From Aquabacterium sp. OR-4 (GTDB lineage: Bacteria > Pseudomonadota > Gammaproteobacteria > Burkholderiales > Burkholderiaceae_C): a DNA stretch of 64,000 nucleotides. A program made the translations under genes and the position numbers. Location of the stretch: the NCBI RefSeq assembly GCF_025290835.2, contig NZ_JAOCQD020000002.1:1798001-1862000 (forward strand), given 5' to 3'. The notes under the pieces are model-generated. The model had not been told where the DNA came from. It ran no database searches and saw nothing but the letters and a program-made list of their open reading frames with translations. The first letter of the stretch is position 1, and each line of letters begins with the position of its first letter. Of the stretch, positions 34,406-43,226 are shown one piece after another.

Positions 34406-34729
34406 TTACCTGGCCTTGCGCGGCTTGGCGGCCTTGGCCGCCGCGCCCAGCAGGGCATCGAGGTTCTTCTCGATCTCCGACTCGATGGTCTTGGCAAAGG
34501 CACCCAGCAGGAAGCCGAGCTTGGCCTCGAGCTCGAAGTGGTCGGCAGCCACGATCAGCCGACCCTTCACGCCACTGCGCGTGAACTCCACCGTGTCGCT
34601 GGTGTCGCCTTCCAGCACGGTGCATTCCATGTCGAACTTCTGCTCCGCCTCCTCGGCCCAGGACCAGGCGACCTCGCGCGCCTTGGGCAGGCCGAGGGCA
34701 TGGTCGCGGTGGATGCGGATGTCGGACAT
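34406..34729 (-). CDS. polyhydroxyalkanoic acid system family protein
   Basis: A 107-residue protein matching the PHA_gran_rgn family: begins MSDIRIHRDHALGLPKAREVAWSWAEEAEQKFDMECTV and continues GDTSDTVEFTRSGVKGRLIVAADHFELEAKLGFLLGAFAKTIESEIEKNL. The family is found near polyhydroxyalkanoate genes but its mechanism is not established. The C-terminus is Lys/Ala-rich (AAAKAAKPRKAR). It is convergent with the acyl-CoA-binding gene and downstream of the lipoprotein peptidase. Confidence 0.85.
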   Translation of the reverse strand: MSDIRIHRDHALGLPKAREVAWSWAEEAEQKFDMECTVLEGDTSDTVEFTRSGVKGRLIVAADHFELEAKLGFLLGAFAKTIESEIEKNLDALLGAAAKAAKPRKAR

Positions 34730-34759
34730 CGGGGAGTCTCCGTGGATGGGTGGCGCGGT

Positions 34760-35857
34760 TCAGGGGCCGAGGGCGCGCAGTGTCGCGTGCCGCTGGTCGC
34801 GGGGCAAGTCGGCCAGGCGCTGCACCGCGGCGTGGAAGCGGCCGAAGTCGCTGCCCTCGCGCGCAAACAGGCGCTCGAAGGCCGGCACCAGGCCGTCGTA
34901 GCTGGCCTGCAGTGCCAGCGTGGCGTTGTTGGCGTTGGCAAACCAGGGGTCGTAGCCGTCAAAGCCGGCCCAGGCCGGATGGCCGCCGGCCTTGAGCGCG
35001 GCATGCTCGGCGCGCATGGCGGCCAGGATCTCGGCCTTGCGCGCACGGCGTTCGGCCTCGGGCGCGGCGCTGGCGTACAGCGCCTGCAGCGCGGCACGGG
35101 TGCGGTGCGTGATCTGGCGAAAGTCGTGCCGCCTGCGGGCCACGGCCGGGTCGTCGGGCAGGCGGCCGGCGTCGGCCTGCCAGCGTGCCAGGCCCAGCCG
35201 CTCCACCGCGGTGGCATAACTTTCATTGAACTCGGTGTCGCCGGCCGCAAACACCACCTGGTGCGCCAGCTCGTGAAACACCAGCCGGGCCAGCTCGTTC
35301 TCGCTGCCGCGCACAAAGGTGTTGAGCAGCGGGTCGCCGCCCAGCCAGTTGGTCCAGCCCAGTGTTGAATAGGCCGGCACGCCGTAGACCCAGGCCTCCC
35401 AGCCGTCGCGGCGCAGCGCCTGGGCCTCGGCCTCGGCGGCGCCGCGATCGAAGTAGCCGCGGTAGCCCACGCAGCCCATCACCGGGTAGCACCAGGTCTT
35501 GAGCGTGAGCGACAGCTCGGGCGCGGCCACCACGTTCCACACCGCGGCGCCGCGGCCCAGCTCGGCGTAGCGGCGGTAGCTGGCGTTGTCGGGCAGCGCC
35601 AGTGCGCTGACGGCATAGCGGCGGATCTGCTGCGCCAGCGCCAGCCGCTCGCGCAGCGCGGCCGGCGTGGCGGGGTCGGCCAGCCAGTCGCCGATCGGCC
35701 GGGCCTGGCGCAGCATGGCCAGGTGGCCGCCGACCGATTGCGCGTAGTAGCCCACCGTGGCGCAGCCGCTGCCCAGCAGCAGCACGGCGGCCACGGCCGC
35801 ACCCAGCGCCAGCGTGAGGCCGCGCCGGCGGCGGCGCAGCGCCTGGGCGGCCGGCAT
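34760..35857 (-). CDS. predicted aminopeptidase, lipoprotein
   Basis: A 365-residue predicted zinc aminopeptidase (Aminopep, PF10023 type). It has a lipobox at the N-terminus (LLLGSGCATVGYY; Cys about residue 32), so it is membrane-anchored facing the periplasm. The zinc site is LVFHELAHQVVFAAGD (HExxH) with a downstream FNESYATAVE glutamate. Family features WCYPVMGCVGYRGYF and GVPAYSTLGW(T)NWLGGDPLLNT are complete. Its ATG overlaps the stop of the upstream molybdopterin oxidoreductase gene by one base. Confidence 0.9.
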   Translation of the reverse strand: MPAAQALRRRRRGLTLALGAAVAAVLLLGSGCATVGYYAQSVGGHLAMLRQARPIGDWLADPATPAALRERLALAQQIRRYAVSALALPDNASYRRYAELGRGAAVWNVVAAPELSLTLKTWCYPVMGCVGYRGYFDRGAAEAEAQALRRDGWEAWVYGVPAYSTLGWTNWLGGDPLLNTFVRGSENELARLVFHELAHQVVFAAGDTEFNESYATAVERLGLARWQADAGRLPDDPAVARRRHDFRQITHRTRAALQALYASAAPEAERRARKAEILAAMRAEHAALKAGGHPAWAGFDGYDPWFANANNATLALQASYDGLVPAFERLFAREGSDFGRFHAAVQRLADLPRDQRHATLRALGP

Positions 35858-38058
35858 CAGGCCGGGCTGGCGGCCGCAGCCGCGTCAAGGCCATCGGCCG
35901 CCGGCGCGCCATCGGCCGCCACCTCGACCAGGCAGTCGTAGAAGGTGGGGGCGCGGCCGATGTCGGTGAGCCGCTGGCTGGTGAGCTGGTTGACGTTGTT
36001 CCCGTCCAGCCCCAGCTTGCGCCACCAGATGCCCAGGCCATTGACCACGCCCGGCCGCGCCCGCGTGCTGACCGCGGCATGGCAGCGGTAGCTGCCACGG
36101 GCGTTGAACACGCGCACCACGGCGCCGTCAGCAATGCCGCGCGGCGCGGCGTCGTCGGGATGGATCTCGAGCAACGGCCGGCCCTCGATGCTGCGCAGGC
36201 TGGTGACGTTGACGAAGCTCGAGTTGAGGAAGTTGCGCGCCGGCGGCGAGATCATGGCCAGCGGGTAGATCGCGGCCAGCGCGGGGGCGCTGGCGCGGCT
36301 TTCATGCGGCGGCAGGTAGCGCGGCAGGCCCAGGCCCGGCACCTGCACCTGCACCTTGCCGCTGGGCGTGGCAAAGCCGCCGTCGGCAAAGGGCAGCTCG
36401 GGCACCGGCAGGCGCACCCAGCCATCGCGCAGCAGCGCATCGAAGTCCAGGCCGGGCAGGGCCTGGCGGCAGATCTGCTCGTCGCTGTCGGCAAAACACG
36501 GCTCGGCAAAGCCCAGGCGCGCGGCCAGCTGGCGGAACACCTCGGTATTGGGCCGGGCCTCGCCGACGGGCTGCACCGCCGGCTGGTTCAGCAGCGCGTA
36601 GGTGTGGCCGTAGCTGCCATGGATGTCCCAGTGCTCGAGCTGGGTGGTGGCCGGCAGCACATAGTCGGCATGGTCGGCGGTGTCGGTGAGAAAGTGCTCC
36701 AGCACCACGGTGAACAGGTCGTCGCGGGCAAAGCCGGCCACCACCTTGGCCGACTCGGGCGCCACCGCCACCGGGTTGCTGTTGTAGACCACCACGGCCT
36801 CGATCTTCGGGCCGAAGTCGCCGCCCTGCGGTCCATCCCCCGGGTGCAGCAGGGCATCGCCGATGGTGCTCATGTTGATGCTGCGCGGGCTCCGGCCGGC
36901 CAGCAGATCGGGCCGCTGCAGCGCCGCGTCGTCGCGCACCCGCGCCACCCAGCCCGAGGCCGACAGCAGCAGGCCGCCGCCGCGCTGGCGCCAGGCGCCG
37001 GTCAGGCAGGGCAGCAGCGCGATCAGGCGCACCGCATTGCCGCCGCCGTGCACGCGCTGCATGCCGTAGTTCAGGCGGATGGCGGCCGGGCGGGTGCGGG
37101 CGTAGTCGTGCGCCAGCTGGCGGATCACCGCGGCATCGAGGCCGCAGACCCCGGCCGCGCGCTCGGGCGGCCAGGCCAGCGCCTCGTCGCGCAGCGCCTC
37201 GAAGCCGTCGACATGGCGGGCGATGTAGTCGTGGTCGAGCCAGTCGTGGGTGATCAGCTCGTGCATCAGCGCCAGCGCCAGCGCGCCGTCGGTGCCGGGC
37301 AGCAGCGCGAGGTGCTGGTGGCACTTGTCGGCCGTCTCGGTGCGGCGCGGGTCGATGGCGATCAGGCGCGCGCCGTTGCGCTTGGCCTGCTGCGCAAAGG
37401 TCCAGAAGTGCAGGTTGCTGGCGATCGAGTTGCTGCCCCAGATGAGGATCAGCTGCGCATGGGCGTAGTCCTCGAGGTGCATGCCCAGCTTGCCGCCGTA
37501 GGTGGCAGCCAGCGCCTCGCTGCCGGCCGAGGCGCAGATGGTGCGGTCGAGCAGCGACGCGCCGAGCTTGTGGAAGAAGCGCGCGGCCAGGCTCTCGCCC
37601 TGCACCATGCCCATGGTGCCGGCATAGCTGTAGGGCACGATGGCCTGCGGCTCGCGGGCGGCAATGGCGCCCAGGCGCGCGGCGATGTCGTCCAGCGCCT
37701 CGCCCCAGCTCACCGGCACGAACTGCCCGGCGCCCTTGGGCCCCACGCGCCGCAGCGGCGTGAGCACGCGCTCGGGGTGGTAGCTGCGCTCGGCATAACG
37801 CGAGACCTTGGTGCACAGCGCGCCATGGGTGGGCGGATGCGCCGGATCGCCGGCCACCCGCACCACCCGGCCGGCGCGCACGGTGGTGATCAGCGCGCAG
37901 GTGTCGGGGCAGTCGTGCGGGCAGGCGCCACGCACCAGCCGGTCGCCGGGCTCGCCGGCGTTGGCGGCGTTGGCGGCGTTGGCGGCGGCCGGATTGGCGG
38001 GCGTTTCAGAGGCGGTGGCGGTGCTGGCGGCGGCGGCGGCAGGGGCTTGCGGGCTCAT
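35857..38058 (-). CDS. molybdopterin oxidoreductase
   Basis: A 733-residue molybdopterin-bis-guanine-dinucleotide enzyme of the DMSO reductase superfamily (anaerobic-dehydrogenase type). It starts with an Ala/Asn-rich unstructured tail that includes ANAANAANA, encoded by a 9-bp repeat, then the [4Fe-4S] motif CPHDCPDTCALI...CTKV. Following are YSYAGTMGMVQGES, TICASAGSEAL, ILIWGSNSIASNLHFW, and the C-terminal molybdopterin domain (PARNFLNSSFVN, LEIHPDDAAPRGI, GVVNGLGIWW). No Tat signal is present, so it is cytoplasmic. Electron partners are not encoded nearby and the substrate is unknown. The starting ATG is 38058. Confidence 0.88.
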   Translation of the reverse strand: MSPQAPAAAAASTATASETPANPAAANAANAANAGEPGDRLVRGACPHDCPDTCALITTVRAGRVVRVAGDPAHPPTHGALCTKVSRYAERSYHPERVLTPLRRVGPKGAGQFVPVSWGEALDDIAARLGAIAAREPQAIVPYSYAGTMGMVQGESLAARFFHKLGASLLDRTICASAGSEALAATYGGKLGMHLEDYAHAQLILIWGSNSIASNLHFWTFAQQAKRNGARLIAIDPRRTETADKCHQHLALLPGTDGALALALMHELITHDWLDHDYIARHVDGFEALRDEALAWPPERAAGVCGLDAAVIRQLAHDYARTRPAAIRLNYGMQRVHGGGNAVRLIALLPCLTGAWRQRGGGLLLSASGWVARVRDDAALQRPDLLAGRSPRSINMSTIGDALLHPGDGPQGGDFGPKIEAVVVYNSNPVAVAPESAKVVAGFARDDLFTVVLEHFLTDTADHADYVLPATTQLEHWDIHGSYGHTYALLNQPAVQPVGEARPNTEVFRQLAARLGFAEPCFADSDEQICRQALPGLDFDALLRDGWVRLPVPELPFADGGFATPSGKVQVQVPGLGLPRYLPPHESRASAPALAAIYPLAMISPPARNFLNSSFVNVTSLRSIEGRPLLEIHPDDAAPRGIADGAVVRVFNARGSYRCHAAVSTRARPGVVNGLGIWWRKLGLDGNNVNQLTSQRLTDIGRAPTFYDCLVEVAADGAPAADGLDAAAAASPA

Positions 38059-38176
38059 CCAGCCATGATGTCACAGCCCCTTGTTCGGGTTGCTGGCCGT
38101 CAATCTGTCGCTGTTCTCACGTTAGGCTCGCCCGCTTTTGTGTGATCGTTCTCACGCCGCCAGATCCAGCCCGCCC

Positions 38177-39355
38177 ATGAGCTCACCGCAGTACCCCACT
38201 CCCCGCTTCGGCCTTGGTGCCGCCTCGCGACGCCAGGCCCTGCACGGCCTGGCCGGCCTGGGCGCGCTGGCCACCACGCCGGCCTTTGGCCAGGGCGAGC
38301 GCGCCATCGTGCTCGGCCAGTCGGCCGCCGTCACCGGCCCGGCGGCCCAGCTGGGGCTGCAGATGCACCAGGGCGCACGCCTGGTGTTCGATGCGGTCAA
38401 CGCCGCCGGCGGCATCGGCGGCCGGCCGATCGAGCTGCGCCTGGTGGACGACGGCTACGAGCCCGATCGCTGCAAGGCCAACACCGAGAAGTTCATCCGC
38501 GACGAGGTGTTCGCGCTGTTCGGCTATGTGGGCACGCCCACCGCCCTGGCCGCGTTGCCGGCGGTGACGCAGGCGCAGATCCCGTTCATCGCGCCCTTCA
38601 CCGGGGCGCAGGCGCTGCGCGAGCCCTTCAACCGCAACGTGTTCCATGTGCGCGCCTCGTACTTCGACGAGACGGCGCTGATCGTGCGCCACCTCAACGG
38701 CCTGCGCCTGCACAAGATTGCCGTGTTCCGCCAGAACGACAGCTACGGCCAGGCCGGGCTGGACGGCGTGCAGCGCGCGCTGGCCGCGCTGGGCCGCAAC
38801 CCGCTGGCGGTGGGCACGGTCGAGCGCAACAGCGTGGACGTGGCCGCCGCGGTGCGGACCATCGTCTCGACCATGCCCGAGGCCGTGGTGCAGATCAGCG
38901 CCTACAAGAGCTGCGCCGCCTTCATCCGCGCGGCGCGCGCCGCCGGTTATGGCGGCCTGTTCTACAACGTGTCCTTCGTCGGCACCCAGGCGCTGGCCGA
39001 CGAGCTGGGCAAGGACGCGCGCGGCGTCCAGATCAGCCAGGTGATGCCCTCGCCCTTCTCCACCACCAACGGCGCCTCGCGCGAGTACCTCGAGGCCATT
39101 GCCAAGGCCGGTGACCAGCACAAGCCCAACTACTCGGGCATGGAAGGTTTTGTCGCCGCGCGCGTGCTGGTGGAAGGCCTGCGCCGCGCCGCCGCCGGCA
39201 ACCGCCGGCCCAGCCGCGAGGCATTGATCGATTCGCTCGAAACGCTGCGGCTCGACTTTGGCGGCCACACCATCGGCTTTGCCCCGCGCCAGCATGTGGG
39301 CTCGCACTTCGTGGAGCTGACCATGCTGACCGAGGACGGCAAGGTCAGGCGCTGA
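38177..39355 (+). CDS. ABC-type branched-chain amino acid-binding protein
   Basis: A 392-residue periplasmic binding protein of the LivK type. It has a twin-arginine-like signal (ASRRQALHGLAGLGALATTPAFG) and the Peripla_BP_6 pattern: IVLGQSAAVTGPAAQLG, GGRPIELRLVDDGYEPDRC, FALFGYVGTPTALAALP, and IAVFRQNDSYGQAGLDGVQRAL. No permease or ATPase genes are adjacent, so it uses a remote transporter or acts as a receptor. It lies divergently from the oxidoreductase gene and upstream of an amidohydrolase, hinting at amide or amino acid uptake. Confidence 0.88.
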   Translation: MSSPQYPTPRFGLGAASRRQALHGLAGLGALATTPAFGQGERAIVLGQSAAVTGPAAQLGLQMHQGARLVFDAVNAAGGIGGRPIELRLVDDGYEPDRCKANTEKFIRDEVFALFGYVGTPTALAALPAVTQAQIPFIAPFTGAQALREPFNRNVFHVRASYFDETALIVRHLNGLRLHKIAVFRQNDSYGQAGLDGVQRALAALGRNPLAVGTVERNSVDVAAAVRTIVSTMPEAVVQISAYKSCAAFIRAARAAGYGGLFYNVSFVGTQALADELGKDARGVQISQVMPSPFSTTNGASREYLEAIAKAGDQHKPNYSGMEGFVAARVLVEGLRRAAAGNRRPSREALIDSLETLRLDFGGHTIGFAPRQHVGSHFVELTMLTEDGKVRR

Positions 39356-39470
39356 GCCCGCGCCCGCCGCCGCCCGGCGGCCACCCGGGCCAACACGCGG
39401 TCAGGGCCATGGTCGACCGGCATACACTGGCCCGCTTCTTGCCAAGACAGAGCCCGAGGAGCCGCCCGAC

Positions 39471-40664
39471 ATGCGCCTGATCGAATCCATCCTGGCCGAC
39501 GCCGCCAGCATCACCACGCTGCGTCGCGACATCCACGCCCACCCCGAGCTGTGCTTCAAGGAAGAGCGCACCGCCGAGCTGATCGCCCAGGCGCTCACCA
39601 GCTGGGGCATCCCGGTGCACCGCGGGCTGGGCACCACCGGCGTGGTGGGCATCGTCAAGAACGGCAGCAGCCCGCGCGCCGTGGGCCTGCGCGCCGACAT
39701 CGACGCACTGCCGATCCAGGAAGGCAACACCTTTGCCCACGCCAGCCAGCACGCCGGCAAGATGCACGCCTGCGGCCACGATGGCCACACCGCCATGCTG
39801 CTGGCCGCGGCCAAGCACCTGAGCCAGCACCGCAACTTTGACGGCACCGTGTACCTGGTGTTCCAGCCGGCCGAAGAAGGCGGCGGCGGTGCGCGCGAGA
39901 TGATCAAGGACGGCCTGTTCGAGAAGTTCCCGATGGAGGCCATGTTCGGCGCGCACAACTGGCCGGGCATGCAGGTGGGCCAGTTCGCGCTGAAGGCCGG
40001 GCCCTGCTATGCCTCGAGCAACGAGTTCGAGATCGTCATCCGCGGCAAAGGCGCGCATGGCGCGATGCCGCATCTGGGCATCGACCCGGTGCCCGCCGCC
40101 TGCGCCATGGTGCAGGGCTTCCAGACCATCATCAGCCGCAACAAGCGCCCGATCGACACCGGCGTGATCTCGGTGACCATGATCCACACCGGCGAGGCCA
40201 CCAACGTGATCCCCGAGGCCTGCAGCGTGCAGGGCACGGTGCGCACCTTCACGATGGCGGTGCTCGACCTGATCGAGCAGCGCATGCAGGCCATGGCCGA
40301 GGCCACCGCGCTGGCCTATGGCTGCACGGCCGAGTTCCGCTTCAAGCGCAACTACCCGCCCACCATCAACCACGAGGCCGAGACCGCCTTTGCGCGCCGC
40401 GTGCTCGAAGACGTGGTGGGGCCAGACAACGTGCAGGAGTTCGAGCCCACCATGGGCGCCGAAGACTTCAGCTACTACCTGCAGCAGATTCCCGGCTGCT
40501 ACTTCATGATCGGCAACGGCGACGGCGCGCACCGCGAGGGCGGCCACGGCCTGGGGCCGTGCATGCTGCACAACCCCAGCTACGACTTCAACGACGACCT
40601 GATCCCGCTGGGCGCCACCGCCTGGGTGCGCATCGCCGAGCAGTGGTTGAACACACCGCGCTGA
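39471..40664 (+). CDS. M20 metallo-amidohydrolase (hippurate hydrolase-like)
   Basis: A 397-residue zinc amidohydrolase of peptidase family M20D, typically removing an acyl group from an amino acid (hippurate or N-acetylaminoacylase). Metal-binding and catalytic segments: RRDIHAHPELCFKEERTAELI, GLRADIDALPIQE, MHACGHDGHTAMLLAAAK, FQPAEEGGGGAREMI and MGAEDFSYYLQQIPGCYFMIGNG. A GAGGAG site precedes the ATG. The gene is followed after 18 bases by a second metal-dependent hydrolase gene. Confidence 0.92.
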   Translation: MRLIESILADAASITTLRRDIHAHPELCFKEERTAELIAQALTSWGIPVHRGLGTTGVVGIVKNGSSPRAVGLRADIDALPIQEGNTFAHASQHAGKMHACGHDGHTAMLLAAAKHLSQHRNFDGTVYLVFQPAEEGGGGAREMIKDGLFEKFPMEAMFGAHNWPGMQVGQFALKAGPCYASSNEFEIVIRGKGAHGAMPHLGIDPVPAACAMVQGFQTIISRNKRPIDTGVISVTMIHTGEATNVIPEACSVQGTVRTFTMAVLDLIEQRMQAMAEATALAYGCTAEFRFKRNYPPTINHEAETAFARRVLEDVVGPDNVQEFEPTMGAEDFSYYLQQIPGCYFMIGNGDGAHREGGHGLGPCMLHNPSYDFNDDLIPLGATAWVRIAEQWLNTPR

Positions 40665-40682
40665 GCCGCCACTGAGTTGCCC

Positions 40683-41783
40683 ATGAGCGCCGACGCCCCG
40701 ACGTACTTCTCACAGAGCTACGCCGAGGCGCGTGGCAAGTTCCTGGCCGCGGCCGAGGCCGCGAACCTGGATGTGCAGCCCCAGCCGCACCCGCTGCTGG
40801 GCCGCGACGGCGAGCCGCTGGCACTGGACGTGGTGCGCGACGGCCCGGCCGATGCACGCGCGCTGCTGATCCTCAGCTCGGCCTGCCATGGGGTCGAGGG
40901 CTTTTGCGGCTCGGGCGTGCAGACCGCGCTGCTGGGCGATGCCGACTTTCGCGCCGCTGCCCGCGCCGCCGGCGTGGCCGTGCTGTACCTGCATGCGCTG
41001 AACCCCTGGGGCTTCTCGTGGTGGCGGCGCACCACGCACGAGAACGTCGACCTGAACCGCAACTTTCTCGACTTTCAGCAGCCGCGCCCGGTGAACAGCG
41101 CCTACGCCGCGCTGGCCCACCTGGCCGTGCCGCGCGAGTGGCCGCCCACGCCCGAGGTGCAGCAGGCGGTGGACGACTACATCACCCGCCACGGCGCCCG
41201 CGCCTGGCAGAGCGCGCTGTCGGCCGGCCAGTACGCCGACCCCGAAGGTCTGTTCTACGGCGGCCAGGCACCCACCTGGAGCCAGATGGCCCTGCGCCAT
41301 GTGCTGCACGACCAGGGCCGGCGCTGCGCGCACCTGGGCTGGATCGACCTGCACACCGGCCTGGGCCCCAGCGGCGTGGGTGAGCGCATCTTCGCCTGCC
41401 GCGACGACGCCGCGGCGCTGGCCCGCGCCCGCGCCTGGTGGGGGCCGAACATCACGTCGATCTACGACGGCTCGTCGACCTCGGCCCTGCTCAGCGGCCT
41501 GATGTGGCACGCCGCCTACCAGGAATGCCCGCAGGCCGAGTACACCGGCATTGCGCTGGAGTTCGGCACCGTGCCGATCGGCCCGATGCTCGACGCGCTG
41601 CGCGCCGACCAGTGGCTCGAGAACCACCCCGAGGCCGACACGCTCGATCCGGCCAAGCGCAGCGCCATCAAGCGCCAGCTGCGCGATGCCTTCTACACCG
41701 ACACCGACGGCTGGAAGCAGCAGATCCTGGCGCAGGGCCTGGCCTGCGCGCACCAGGCGGTGCAGGGACTCGCCAGCGCCTGA
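40683..41783 (+). CDS. DUF2817 zinc carboxypeptidase-like protein
   Basis: A 366-residue protein of the DUF2817/M14-like family. Putative zinc ligands are in HGVEGFCGSG (His, Glu) and in WIDLHTGLGPSG (His), the M14 spacing; HENVDLNRNFLDF matches the substrate-Arg/Asn region of carboxypeptidases, and ALEFGTVPIGPMLDAL carries the catalytic-Glu-like position. The ATG at 40683 is chosen over a TTG two codons earlier. It likely cleaves a peptide or amide bond and is co-transcribed with the M20 gene. Confidence 0.85.
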   Translation: MSADAPTYFSQSYAEARGKFLAAAEAANLDVQPQPHPLLGRDGEPLALDVVRDGPADARALLILSSACHGVEGFCGSGVQTALLGDADFRAAARAAGVAVLYLHALNPWGFSWWRRTTHENVDLNRNFLDFQQPRPVNSAYAALAHLAVPREWPPTPEVQQAVDDYITRHGARAWQSALSAGQYADPEGLFYGGQAPTWSQMALRHVLHDQGRRCAHLGWIDLHTGLGPSGVGERIFACRDDAAALARARAWWGPNITSIYDGSSTSALLSGLMWHAAYQECPQAEYTGIALEFGTVPIGPMLDALRADQWLENHPEADTLDPAKRSAIKRQLRDAFYTDTDGWKQQILAQGLACAHQAVQGLASA

Positions 41784-41936
41784 CCGGTGCTGGCCCCACC
41801 CGGGGCGGCGCCTGACGGGCGCTGGCCGCTGCGGCGGCGCATGTCCTGAACTGTCCGCCATCGGTCGCCTGGCGGTGCTGCGCCCAGGGCGCCCGCGGGC
41901 AACGATGCAGGCTCCTCACCCCACCCGGAGCCAGCG

Positions 41937-42494
41937 ATGCCCACCGCCCTGCTGCTGATCGACGTTCAGCAATCCTTCACCCAGCGGCCGTACTGGTCTG
42001 ACAGCGACCTGCCCGGTTTTCTGGCCGCCAGCAACGCGCTGATCGCCGGCTGCATAGCGCGCGGCGTGCCCATCGTGCGCATCTTTCACACCGACGGCCC
42101 ACGCACCGCCGCCAACGCCTTTGCGCCCGAGAGCGGCCTGGTTCGCCCGCTGGATGGCCTGGCGCCCTTCGACGCCGCGCTCAGCCTCGAAAAGCACCGC
42201 CACAGCGCGCTGGTGGGCACCGGCCTGGCGGTGTGGCTGCACCAGCAGGGCATCACCCGGCTGATCGTGGCCGGCATCCGCACCGAGCAGTGCTGCGAAA
42301 CCACCACCCGCCATGCCAGCGATGAAGGCTGGACGGTCGACTTCGTCACCGCGGCCACACTGACTTTCGACATGGCCACGCCCGCGGGCGGCACGCTCAC
42401 GGCGGCACAGATCCGCGAGCGCACCGCCACCGTGCTGGCCGGCCGCTTTGCCACGCTGTGCAGCGTGGACGAGGCCCTGGCGCGCGCCGCCTGA
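41937..42494 (+). CDS. isochorismatase-fold cysteine hydrolase
   Basis: A 185-residue hydrolase of the isochorismatase superfamily. The catalytic triad is visible: Asp in LLLIDVQQSF (residue 8), Lys in SLEKHRHSAL, and Cys in IRTEQCCETTTRHASDEGW. The protein is complete and soluble. Members hydrolyse amides such as nicotinamide or carbamoyl compounds; the exact substrate is not visible. It is followed after 14 bases by a DJ-1/PfpI-family gene. Confidence 0.9.
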   Translation: MPTALLLIDVQQSFTQRPYWSDSDLPGFLAASNALIAGCIARGVPIVRIFHTDGPRTAANAFAPESGLVRPLDGLAPFDAALSLEKHRHSALVGTGLAVWLHQQGITRLIVAGIRTEQCCETTTRHASDEGWTVDFVTAATLTFDMATPAGGTLTAAQIRERTATVLAGRFATLCSVDEALARAA

Positions 42495-42508
42495 CACCGG
42501 AGCAAGCG

Positions 42509-43159
42509 ATGTCATCGGCCACCGAAGCCCGCACCCGCCGCGTCGGCATCCTGCTCTACCCCGATGTGGAGGTGCTGGATGCTGCCGGCCCCTTCGAGGT
42601 GTTCACCTGCGCCAGCCGCATGGCGCAACGTGCGTCACCCGAAGCGCCGCCGCCCTTCAGCGTGCACACGCTGGCATTGGCCGCCGGCCCGGTGCGCGCC
42701 CGCGCCGGCCTGCGGATGCTGGCCGACCAGGCGCTGGCCCAGGCCGCGCCGCCTGATGTTTGGCTGGTGCCGGGCGGCGTGGTGGATGCCGCGCTGGCCG
42801 ATGCCGAACTGCTGGCCCAGATCGCGCGGCTGGCGGCCGGTGCCGAGATCACCGCCTCGGTGTGCACCGGCGCCTTCCTGCTGGCCGCGGCCGGTCTGTT
42901 GCCGCCGGGCACGCCGGTGACCACGCACTGGGAAGATGCCGCCGACCTGGCCCGCGCCCACCCCAGGCTGGCGGTGGACGCCACGCGCCGCTACCTGGAC
43001 AACGGCCGCCTCGTCACCGCGGCCGGCATCAGCGCCGGCATCGACATGGCCCTGCACCTGGTGGCCCGCCTGGCCGGCCCGGCGCTGGCCGAACGCACGG
43101 CGCGGCAGATGGACGTGGTGTGGACCCGCGACCTCTGGCAGGGCCGGCCGCTGCGCTGA
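42509..43159 (+). CDS. DJ-1/PfpI family protein
   Basis: A 216-residue protein of the DJ-1/PfpI (ThiJ) superfamily. The nucleophile elbow is ITASVCTGAFLLAAAGLLPPG (Cys about residue 116), with GILLYPDVEVLDAAGPFEVF at the N-terminus and VTTHWEDAADL, RYLDNGRLVTAAGISAGIDMALHLVARLAG later. This resembles the amidase-like domain of GlxA-type proteins but has no HTH, so it is not a regulator. Isonitrile hydratase (InhA) is the nearest described activity that this form suggests; not certain. Start is the ATG at 42509. Confidence 0.88.
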   Translation: MSSATEARTRRVGILLYPDVEVLDAAGPFEVFTCASRMAQRASPEAPPPFSVHTLALAAGPVRARAGLRMLADQALAQAAPPDVWLVPGGVVDAALADAELLAQIARLAAGAEITASVCTGAFLLAAAGLLPPGTPVTTHWEDAADLARAHPRLAVDATRRYLDNGRLVTAAGISAGIDMALHLVARLAGPALAERTARQMDVVWTRDLWQGRPLR

Positions 43160-43226
43160 AGGCCGCGCGTTGATGGCCGCCGTGCTGAAGGCCGAAGCGC
43201 CGCCGCCGCCGCGGCATCATCGCGCC

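Noticed and set aside
37961..37990. Short direct repeats as a CRISPR remnant
   Set aside because: They are 9-bp in-frame codon repeats (Asn-Ala-Ala) in the N-terminus of the oxidoreductase.
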